64,000 bases of DNA from Pseudomonas sp. PSE14 (GTDB lineage: Bacteria; Pseudomonadota; Gammaproteobacteria; Pseudomonadales; Pseudomonadaceae). The position numbers and the translations under genes were made by a program. Within the stretch, counting starts at the first letter, position 1; every line of letters starts with the position of its first letter. Shown here piece by piece: positions 53,504 to 59,741 of this stretch. The DNA lies in assembly GCF_029203285.1 (NCBI RefSeq), contig NZ_CP115669.1, positions 496,001 through 560,000 of the forward strand, written 5' to 3'. The notes under the pieces were generated by a model. It searched no databases. It was given only the letters and a program-made list of their open reading frames with translations, and was not told where the DNA came from.

Positions 53504-55090
53504 TTAGCGACTCACGCCCAGGGAGGTTCTCTTCCCAGATTGCTGGCATTTGCTAGCCAGTAGTGTCAGGCGTTGTTTTTCCAGTAAGGGATCTTGGAAG
53601 CGAATGGTCAGGCGCTCCTGGGCTGCCAGCTCTAGGACTTGCTGCTTGAAGTCAGCTGAACCATTCACGCTGAGCGGCTGCCCGAAGCGCTGAACAGCCA
53701 GCTTCAGCGCAGTGATCACGGTTTCTGGATCGGCATTACGTGACAGCTGAAGTGCGCTGCCGTCATCGCGAATGGTTGTCTCGCCACATCGGTAGATCAG
53801 GGTGCCTTGCTTGGTAATGCTGTCGGGAGGCAGTGCCGGTGAAGGGAGTGAAGTGGCCTTGGCTTCTCCACTCAGGGTGTTGCCCTTGAGGCCGTTGGCA
53901 CAGGGCCGCGCTCTCAGCGCAGCAAGGGCGTCTGCATCACCGAGGCGTGCTTGGTTCTGTAGCCACTCATGCCAACTGCGTTGGCGGTGTTGCTGGGTCA
54001 GCTCACGGCACGCCTGTTGGTGTTGCACTCTTGCGCTGTCGATGTCTGCCAATAACGTTTTGCTGATCTGACCTAAGAGGATCTTCTTGGCCAACCGGTC
54101 GGCGCCGGAGAGCTTTAAGGCACTGCGCTTGATGGCTGCTCGACGCTTGGCGTTAGTGATCTGCTGGTCACGGGTAGCCATAGCATCTCTGGTGGCCTTG
54201 GTGCGTGCGGCGGCGCAGCTCGTTTGCTCGGCTTGGTAGCGGGCGAACAGCTCGCTGGTGTCCATACGTGAGCGCATGGGGTGCGGCTGATACTGTCGGG
54301 CGGGTATCCGATGCTCTTTTGCTCCGTATGCCTGGAATTTCCCTAGGGCCATTTCCAGTTTGGTCTTCGATATGTCCCGCGATACCGAGCTGGCCTTCAT
54401 GGTGGTGTTGTCTGCGCTGGTAATGACTAGGCCGTTGCCTCGTAGTTGCAGGCTAAGGCCGTTGGTTTGCATCACCTGGTGCAGGGCGCTCCAGCTATCG
54501 GCGGCGGTGATTTGTTCCAGGCACTCACGACGAACCCATCCGATGAGGCTTTCAACGCCGGCGGCGTGCTCTAGGTCGCTCGCACGGCCACGAGCTGCCT
54601 GACGCTCAGACTGATGGTTGTCGCGCTCTAGGCCGAATTCTTGCTCCAGTGTCTCGCAGAGCTGGTTCAGGGTCTTGTAGTCACGAAAGGGCGAGTGGAG
54701 GGTCAGCTTAGATGGATGGATTTTGTTGATGGCCAGGTGGATATGGATGTTGTCGGTATCGTGATGGACGGCGCTGATTCGTTGGTGTTCGGTGTAACCG
54801 AGGCCTGTGCAGATACGTTGCTCAATCTGCTCCAGAACCGTTTCGTCTGGCTCTTCGCCAGCGCGGAAGCTGAGGATGAGGTGGTAGGACTTGTCGGTCT
54901 CGCAACGCACGTTTCGCGCTTGCGTGGCCGTGACCTCCAAGATGGCATCCTCGACCTCCAGAGAGTGGCAGTTGCTGATCTGTACGCGACCGACACGCTC
55001 ACGCTTGTCCTGCGGGTCGCACATGTAGCGCACCAGCTCGCTGAAGCTGCTTTTGCGCAGTGAGCGCATGGCTACATGCTTGGCGATCAC
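53504..55090 (-). CDS. traI: MOBP relaxase, RP4 TraI-like
   Basis: A 528-residue relaxase clearly related to RP4 TraI. It begins MIAKHVAMRSLRKSSFSELV and keeps Tyr22, Ser74 and His116 at the same residue numbers as RP4 TraI (SFSELVRYM, LILSF and HHDTDNIHIHLAINKIHP). Motif RDNHQSERQAARGRA and HAAGVESLIGWVRRECLE also correspond. It nicks oriT and stays bound to the 5' end. RP4 TraI is 732 residues; here the C-terminal part is shorter and ends in an LPD7-like domain (LIYRCGETTIRDDGSALQLS). Its ATG overlaps traJ by 4 bp. Confidence 0.93.
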   Translation of the reverse strand: MIAKHVAMRSLRKSSFSELVRYMCDPQDKRERVGRVQISNCHSLEVEDAILEVTATQARNVRCETDKSYHLILSFRAGEEPDETVLEQIEQRICTGLGYTEHQRISAVHHDTDNIHIHLAINKIHPSKLTLHSPFRDYKTLNQLCETLEQEFGLERDNHQSERQAARGRASDLEHAAGVESLIGWVRRECLEQITAADSWSALHQVMQTNGLSLQLRGNGLVITSADNTTMKASSVSRDISKTKLEMALGKFQAYGAKEHRIPARQYQPHPMRSRMDTSELFARYQAEQTSCAAARTKATRDAMATRDQQITNAKRRAAIKRSALKLSGADRLAKKILLGQISKTLLADIDSARVQHQQACRELTQQHRQRSWHEWLQNQARLGDADALAALRARPCANGLKGNTLSGEAKATSLPSPALPPDSITKQGTLIYRCGETTIRDDGSALQLSRNADPETVITALKLAVQRFGQPLSVNGSADFKQQVLELAAQERLTIRFQDPLLEKQRLTLLASKCQQSGKRTSLGVSR

Positions 55091-55476
55091 GGGCGGGTTC
55101 TCCGCGCCGCGATGGGGGTGACCAGGACAGCCATGGTTGAGCGTAGTGTCTGCTGGCTTTCTCGAATTTCCTCCACCAGCGTTTGCAGGGTGCGGCTGGT
55201 CTGCATCTGCCCGTAGGCGGGGAGGTGGTCATAGTGGGTCAGAGCCAGTTTGAGCAAATTGCCCAGGCGTGCCTGATCGGCATTCACCCTTGCCAGCTCC
55301 TCGACGTATTTGTAATCCAGGATGCTGGAGACTTCGTAGCCTTGGCCCACCAGGAGCAAGTAGCGCGATGCGCTGTGCCCAGATGCCTGGGCGTTGCGCA
55401 GTATCCGTTCGCGCTCATGAGGTAGACAGTAGACCTTGATGGGCGGCTCCACACGCCGGCTGGTGCTCTCACCCAT
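55087..55476 (-). CDS. traJ: TraJ-like relaxosome accessory protein
   Basis: A 129-residue protein. The start MGESTSRRVEPPIKVYCLPH is chosen over a longer frame that would extend into oriT. EPPIKVYCLPHERERILRNA and ASRYLLLVGQGYEV follow the ribbon-helix-helix style N-terminus of RP4 TraJ/MobC-type proteins; the rest is helical. TraJ binds the inverted repeat beside nic and recruits TraI. It overlaps traI by 4 bp and begins about 85-120 bp from the nic candidate. Confidence 0.82.
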   Translation of the reverse strand: MGESTSRRVEPPIKVYCLPHERERILRNAQASGHSASRYLLLVGQGYEVSSILDYKYVEELARVNADQARLGNLLKLALTHYDHLPAYGQMQTSRTLQTLVEEIRESQQTLRSTMAVLVTPIAARRTRP

Positions 55477-55559
55477 GGCGTTCAACCTGCCTGTTTGCTG
55501 TGACCCCGCAGGGCAGGGTGGGGCCTTGAGTGCGAAGCGCGAATACAGCCTCTTTGTAA

Positions 55560-55620
55560 GGCGCGCACCGGAGGTGTGGGCCTGCACAAACTACCCTGCC
55601 CCGCATCTCAGCGCTTTTAA
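55560..55620. other. oriT with RP4-like nic site
   Basis: GTGTGGGCCTGCACAAACTA followed by CCCTGCCCCGC matches RP4's GGTGGGCCTACTTCACCTAT then CCTGCCCGGC at most positions. By that alignment nic falls between G55598 and C55599. The site lies between traJ and traK exactly as in IncP plasmids. The remaining sequence to 55737 shows no gene. Confidence 0.8.
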
Positions 55621-55737
55621 CGTGCCTCTTGTTGACACGTAGCAGTGCAACTCTTGCGTATTGAACGCTGCAGTTGCAGGTTGAACGTGTTTTGAACGCT
55701 TTAACGGCAGGTTGTACGCCAGAGGGGCTGTTCATGT

Positions 55738-56124
55738 TCACTGCAGATGCCCTTTGGTTGCGGTTGAGCTGAACGTAATTGCCTTTGGGCGGGTAGGTTC
55801 CTGCTTGGTGGTTTGTGATGGCTGAGGGGCGGTGATCAGTTGTCGGGCGTAGCGACGAAATGCCTGGTAGGTGAATGGAATTCGTTGCTCCTAGTGCAGC
55901 AGTTTCCATATGGCGAGCAGTGACCAGCCGCTGCTGTAGGCCAGCTGGATCTCCTCGCGCAGAGAGATAAAAGCGCTGCGGTTGCGAGCGGCGATGCTGG
56001 CATCAGGCTTTCGCATAACGTGTGCGGCGATTCGCTCAGAGAGTGTCTTGGTCTTTGTTTGAGCAGATGAGCCTTCCCTCGTAGCTTCCGCGCCGTCATG
56101 TGCTTGGGATGTGTTTGTGCCCAT
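55738..56124 (-). pseudogene. traK: TraK-like oriT-binding protein interrupted by an amber codon
   Basis: From ATG 56124 the frame gives 77 residues (MGTNTSQAHDGAEATREGSS ... RNRSAFISLREEIQLAYSSG, WSLLAIWKLLH), then TAG at 55893-55891, and continues in the same frame for 50 codons to TGA at 55740-55738: EQRIPFTYQAFRRYARQLIT and finally AITFSSTATKGHLQ. Both parts match RP4 TraK in order: FLAVKSDVQAALDAGYAMKT IWEHM, then RLRCRYETFTQHVKRYI, and the C-terminal GFTFNATPKKEELL. So one gene spans the stop. It is either an inactivated gene or a readthrough case; TraK wraps oriT DNA and promotes relaxosome formation but is not catalytic. Confidence 0.8.
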
Positions 56125-56169
56125 ATTTCTCCCTCGATGCCGTTGGTTCCATTAGATCTGTGATCTCCG

Positions 56170-56949
56170 TCATTGGTGGCGCTTGGGCTCGCTTTGCTTC
56201 TCGAGCCTCGCACGTAACGCAGCCAGTGATTGGCGACCTAAGTGCTCATCCGGTACGCAATTGTGGTTTCGTACGCTTGCTGCTCTGTTTGGCTCCCTTG
56301 GTTGCTGTTTTGCACCGGGCACAAACTCACCAAGCTGAGCCACTTCCACTAGTTTTCGAAGTAACCCGAGAGGGTTTCGGACTCGGCCTGTTGCGATCAG
56401 CGCGGCGACTTCGTCGAGGACAAGCTGACGCTGCGGCGCAGGGCACTGGTGCACCAACTTCTGAGCTGCGGCTCGGTTTTGGCCAGATAACTCTGCGGGG
56501 ATTTTGAGGGGCGGGAGGTGCCCGTTTTGCGCTGTTGTAGGTTCTTTTATGGTTCTTGATGGTTGGGCTGACACGGGTGTCACCCTTTTGCTACCTCTGC
56601 TGTCATCCTTTTTGACCTGATTTGTCAGGGTTTCGCTTGCTTCTGGGGCAAAGGGTGGCAGTTTGTCAGGGTTAGTTATCCACAGAGGGTTGACCCGATA
56701 TTCCGTGGCAAACCCGCGTCCGCCATTACCGTACCGAACCGTGAGCAACCATCCGCTTTCGCGCATTTGTGCGAGATACCGGCGAACGCTGCGCTCGCTC
56801 TGACGTGTTTTCTTGGCGATGTAAGCGACGCTGGGGCGGATGTTGGTTCCGTCATCGTGGGCATGGTCGGCATAGGCCAGGGCCGTAAGGAGTTCGCAGC
56901 CGCCTGCTGGATAGTGCTCCCACACTAGGCTCGAGATTTTTATGCTCAT
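56170..56949 (-). CDS. Winged-helix DNA-binding protein of mobile elements
   Basis: A 259-residue protein starting MSIKISSLVWEHYPAGGCEL. Residues about 10-95 form a helix-turn-helix of the type found in phage and plasmid replication or regulatory proteins (LTALAYADHAHDDGTNIRPS, VAYIAKKTRQSERSVRRYLA, QMRESGWLLTV). The middle (about 105-155) is polar linker and the C-terminal part is basic (LRARLEKQSEPKRHQ). It lies 45 bp upstream of traK in the same direction. It may regulate or initiate element processing; no catalytic motif is seen. Confidence 0.6.
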   Translation of the reverse strand: MSIKISSLVWEHYPAGGCELLTALAYADHAHDDGTNIRPSVAYIAKKTRQSERSVRRYLAQMRESGWLLTVRYGNGGRGFATEYRVNPLWITNPDKLPPFAPEASETLTNQVKKDDSRGSKRVTPVSAQPSRTIKEPTTAQNGHLPPLKIPAELSGQNRAAAQKLVHQCPAPQRQLVLDEVAALIATGRVRNPLGLLRKLVEVAQLGEFVPGAKQQPREPNRAASVRNHNCVPDEHLGRQSLAALRARLEKQSEPKRHQ

Positions 56950-56980
56950 GATCGGGGCGCTTTATACGAGGGCGGGCGTT

Positions 56981-57208
56981 TTAGTTGCTGATTCCGTCGT
57001 CGATCAGTCTCGCAATGTCCTCCGTGCGAAATAGCACGCGGCGTCCCCATTTCCGCTTGGCTGCGTTGATGCTCCGAGCCCACTCAGTCCTGTTGTCAGA
57101 GAGCGTGATTCGGAGCGCTTCTGGGCTTCGATGCATGACTTCTCCCAGTTGCTCGTAGGTCATCAAGATTCCGCAACGCGCGGTCAGAATTTCTTGGGTT
57201 GTGGGCAT
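56981..57208 (-). CDS. Small DNA-binding protein (AlpA/excisionase-like position)
   Basis: A 75-residue basic protein, MPTTQEILTARCGILMTYEQ then LGEVMHRSPEALRITLSDNR. The order of helices and the trailing KWGRRVLFRTEDIARLIDDG suit a MerR-like or AlpA-like winged helix of the kind that controls excision or transcription of integrated elements. It is 31 bp upstream of the winged-helix gene, the first gene of that minus-strand group. Family assignment is tentative. Confidence 0.55.
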   Translation of the reverse strand: MPTTQEILTARCGILMTYEQLGEVMHRSPEALRITLSDNRTEWARSINAAKRKWGRRVLFRTEDIARLIDDGISN

Positions 57209-57373
57209 GACGGTGCTCCTTGGTTCAGTTACGGCTAAATCCTAGGAGCATTCCTCTTTCGGTTTTAAGAGTTAAAATTTGGCACTTGAAAAACTCTACA
57301 GCCTGCGTGAAGTCTGGGGTTTGATGGGTTTCTGTCGGATTTTTGAATTTCGCATTGAGATCGCGCATTTAGC

Positions 57374-58369
57374 ATGTACGGAAAACATCACCGACCACAG
57401 CCTGATGAGGTCGAATTCATCCTTTGCGTAAAGCATGGGTGGTTGCGTGTGCCGATGTGGCGTCCGTTTGTAGCCGATATCTCGCGGCAAGCTTCGGCTG
57501 AGGCGTTGAGGCCAATCATTTTCAGGCGGATCTTGAAGGAGCATGTGAGCCAAGTTTTGGAGCGCGTGGTGCGCTATCCCAATCTTGCGGATTACCAGCG
57601 GCTGGTTGATGGCTTGAACTCAGCTCTTGTCTTTCTGAATGGACGAAAACTGAGTTGGGTGACGTTTAGCGAAATGGGTCATGCCCTGATCTCTCCAGCT
57701 CGGGCTTCTCCTGATTTGCTTGTTTCACTGGGGCAGCTAATGGGGGCAGCGCAGGCGATCAATGTGATCTTTGGTTATGCCCAGGAGGCCCCAGCTCCTT
57801 GCTTTTGCTCCATGTGCTGGCGGTTCGTTTTGAACGGCAATAAACACTGCAGGGTGCACCGAGTCCCCATTGGTGGCGTCAGCGAAGAGCAGTCGCATCA
57901 GTTGCGGCCTAGGTCTGACGACTACTGGTTTGGGCGTAAGTTGTCGCCGCAATTTACTGATCACCTCCGTAGGCTTTCCAATCAGGCAAGGAAGGAGAAG
58001 TTGCGCTCGTGGTGGAAGGAGGCCATTGACGCTGGCCAGATTGTTCCTTGGCTTGAGCGTTATAGGCCGCTGACGTTGCAGCTTGTGGTAAGGCGTGTGG
58101 GGAGTTTTGAAGGGGCTGCAGCGCTGCCCACTTTGATTCAGGCGCTAGATGATCACGATCTGGAGGTCGGTGTGCTGCGTGAGCAGAGATCAGCTTTTCA
58201 CCGCTCTCTACTTGACGAGCGGAAAGCCGTTTTTGATCTGCTGCTTCGTGCCGAGGCGTGGCTTAGCGCTGCTGCAGAACGCCGCGCAGGTTGGGGTGGT
58301 AGTCGGGTGGGGGCTGGTAGGCCTGAAAAGCGGTTGAAGCGGCCCGCGGTAGAGATCGAGATGCCCTGA
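57374..58369 (+). CDS. Conserved-looking hypothetical protein with a CxxC...CxxH cluster
   Basis: A 331-residue protein from ATG 57374 (MYGKHHRPQPDEVEFILCVK). A possible zinc site is PCFCSMCWRFVLNGNKHCRV H near residues 142-162. The centre is helical and rich in Arg and Trp (LRRLSNQARKEKLRSWWKEA). The C-terminus has GWGGSRVGAGRPEKRLKRP, a GGxxxGAGRP-type segment seen at the ends of some phage DNA-binding proteins. It is the only long plus-strand gene of the island, convergent with the integrase and divergent from the small DNA-binding gene. Function unknown. Confidence 0.6.
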   Translation: MYGKHHRPQPDEVEFILCVKHGWLRVPMWRPFVADISRQASAEALRPIIFRRILKEHVSQVLERVVRYPNLADYQRLVDGLNSALVFLNGRKLSWVTFSEMGHALISPARASPDLLVSLGQLMGAAQAINVIFGYAQEAPAPCFCSMCWRFVLNGNKHCRVHRVPIGGVSEEQSHQLRPRSDDYWFGRKLSPQFTDHLRRLSNQARKEKLRSWWKEAIDAGQIVPWLERYRPLTLQLVVRRVGSFEGAAALPTLIQALDDHDLEVGVLREQRSAFHRSLLDERKAVFDLLLRAEAWLSAAAERRAGWGGSRVGAGRPEKRLKRPAVEIEMP

Positions 58370-58447
58370 CCTAATCAAGAGCTGCCAAATGCTCGACAGT
58401 CTCTGCTTCTGCATCAGGTAGTGGTTTGGGCGCGCTTGGTGTGTCGG

Positions 58448-59521
58448 TTAAGGTACGTTGCGCTGGCTGGTCAGCTTGTCCAGTTTGCCTACAAGGTCTT
58501 CTGCGCGTAGATGGGTATAGCGTTTGAGCATCTGCATCGACTTATGCCCGCTGATGGCGGACACCTCTTGGTCGGATAAGCCGCCCTCAACCAACCGACT
58601 GACCGCCTCGTGCCGCAGGTCGTGGAAGCGCAGGTCGGGCATGCCCAGCTTGGTCTTCAGCAAGCCCCAGGTCTTGGTGAATGCGTAAGGGCTGCGCTTG
58701 CCGTTTTTGCCGGGTTCGCCAAAGAACACCAAGTCACAGTCAATCGGCCGAACAGGGTTGTTCAGCGCTGCCTGGAAAGTTTCTGTAGCCCATTTGCTGA
58801 GAGGGATGGTGCGTGCGCTGTCGTTCTTGGTGTCTGAGAGGCGCACTACGCGCTTTTTCATGTCGACCTGATGCCTGCGCAGGGATGTGATCTCAGAGGA
58901 ACGCATGCCTGTTTCCAGGGCGATGCGGACGATCCAGCCGAGCATGGGGTTGCTGTGATTGTTTACGGCTGTCAGCAGGCGGCGTTCTTCTTCTGCAGAT
59001 AGGCGCCGGTCACGGCCTTCTCCGGGGCTTGGTTTGCGGATGTTCAGCACTGGGTTGAAGCTCAGGCCCAATCCCCACTCCTGAATCGCCACGGTGAACA
59101 GGTGGCTGAGCAGGGCCAGCTCCAGGCGCACGGTGTTGTTGCTGGTGGGCTTACCGCGATTGGTGATCGAGGCCAGGCGAGTGTCGCGGTAACTGGCGAT
59201 GATTTCAGCGGAGAGGGCGGCCATGGAGTATTTGCCCAGGTGGCTGATCAGTTGCTGGGCCTTGGTAGCTTCCGCGCGCTGGGTGGTCGGCTTCTTGGTA
59301 GGGCTAATTTCGCTGAGGTAGCGTTTCAGCGCCATTGCCAAGGTCATGCGCTCAGAGCCGCTGCGCTGGATGTACACGCCCCTGACCATTTCGTCTTCGG
59401 TGCGGCGTGCCCAGTCTTCGGCGTCTCGTTTGGTGCGGAAGGTTTTGGTGTTGGTTGGCCAGCCGGTTTTGCGTACCAGGGCCTTCCAGGTACCGGCATC
59501 CGTTTTGACGATGGTGGCCAT
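58448..59521 (-). CDS. int: Tyrosine recombinase integrase
   Basis: A 357-residue phage-type integrase. Residues 1-55 form an arm-binding-like domain (MATIVKTDAGTWKALVRKTG, WPTNTKTFRTKRDAEDWARR); about 60-160 is the core-binding SAM-like domain; the catalytic domain has Arg207 (ALETGMRSSEI), Lys232, HDLRHE with His300 and Arg303, SGHKSM with His326 and the nucleophile Tyr335 (MLKRYTHL). All residues are intact. It reads towards the island interior and starts 128 bp from attR, next to the tRNA target, as usual for tRNA-targeting islands. Confidence 0.96.
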   Translation of the reverse strand: MATIVKTDAGTWKALVRKTGWPTNTKTFRTKRDAEDWARRTEDEMVRGVYIQRSGSERMTLAMALKRYLSEISPTKKPTTQRAEATKAQQLISHLGKYSMAALSAEIIASYRDTRLASITNRGKPTSNNTVRLELALLSHLFTVAIQEWGLGLSFNPVLNIRKPSPGEGRDRRLSAEEERRLLTAVNNHSNPMLGWIVRIALETGMRSSEITSLRRHQVDMKKRVVRLSDTKNDSARTIPLSKWATETFQAALNNPVRPIDCDLVFFGEPGKNGKRSPYAFTKTWGLLKTKLGMPDLRFHDLRHEAVSRLVEGGLSDQEVSAISGHKSMQMLKRYTHLRAEDLVGKLDKLTSQRNVP

Positions 59522-59547
59522 CTTTTCCTGCTCCCAAGGTGCGCCGC

Positions 59548-59575
59548 TGTACCGGCACTGTACTGAATTTGTACC
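59548..59575. promoter_or_regulatory. Right-end TGTACY triplet, candidate integrase arm sites
   Basis: TGTACC-GGCAC-TGTACT-GAATT-TGTACC: three TGTACY motifs at 11 bp pitch, 74 bp inside attR and just upstream of int. It mirrors the triplet at 41506-41534. Confidence 0.5.
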
Positions 59576-59619
59576 TTTGGACTATAGGACTGGTCTAGCT
59601 GATTTTCTCGCGGACATGA

Positions 59620-59644
59620 AAAAGCCGCGCACTGCGCGGCTTTT
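59620..59644 (-). terminator. Terminator brought by the island for the tRNA
   Basis: AAAAGCCGCGC, loop ACT and GCGCGGCTTTT, 5 bp beyond the tRNA 3' end on the minus strand. Same stem as the original terminator at 41301-41328 but with a different loop, showing that the island carries its own copy. Confidence 0.88.
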
Positions 59645-59648
59645 GATT

Positions 59649-59694
59649 TGGTGGGCCCACACGGACTCGAACCGTGGACCAAAGGATTATGAGT
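59649..59694. repeat. attR: 3' end of the tRNA gene supplied by the island
   Basis: 46 bp matching attL at 41339-41384 except C59668-equivalent in the T-loop (T in attL). It restores a complete tRNA gene together with the chromosomal 5' half at 59695-59725. Confidence 0.95.
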
Positions 59695-59725
59695 CCTCTG
59701 CTCTAACCAACTGAGCTATAGGCCC
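59649..59725 (-). tRNA. tRNA with CAU anticodon, probably tRNA-Ile2 (lysidine-modified)
   Basis: 77 nt with encoded CCA. Minus strand 5' GGGCCTATAGCTCAGTTGGT, anticodon loop CTCATAA, T-arm CACGG-TTCGAGT-CCGTG. All four stems pair. A CAU anticodon can be elongator Met, fMet or Ile2; here acceptor pairs C4-G69 and C5-G68 match what TilS recognises in tRNA-Ile2, so Ile2 is favoured, although automated tools usually call this Met. It is the integration target of the island, and its 3' 46 bases come from the island. Confidence 0.9.
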
Positions 59726-59741
59726 CCAGAAGGCCGGCGGA

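Larger units (their letters stand above)
41339..59694. mobile_element. Integrated mobilizable island in a tRNA(CAU) gene
   Basis: About 18.3 kb between 46-bp direct repeats. From the right it carries a tyrosine integrase beside the tRNA, a conserved hypothetical gene, two small DNA-binding proteins, an RP4-type traK/oriT/traJ/traI set, then a defence block (type I R-M with an embedded three-gene module, MBL-fold hydrolase, Mrr nuclease). No replication initiator, type IV secretion or coupling-protein gene is seen, so it would need a helper element to transfer. Base composition is lower and more variable than in the flanks, especially 41.6-44.4 kb and 48-49.5 kb. Confidence 0.93.

Noticed and set aside
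55836-56213. A 125-codon frame overlapping traK
   Set aside because: It is in another frame; the traK frame has homology to RP4 TraK on both sides of its amber codon.
41385-59648. Insertion sequence or transposase gene on the island
   Set aside because: No transposase-like frame was found; mobility depends on the integrase and relaxosome genes only.
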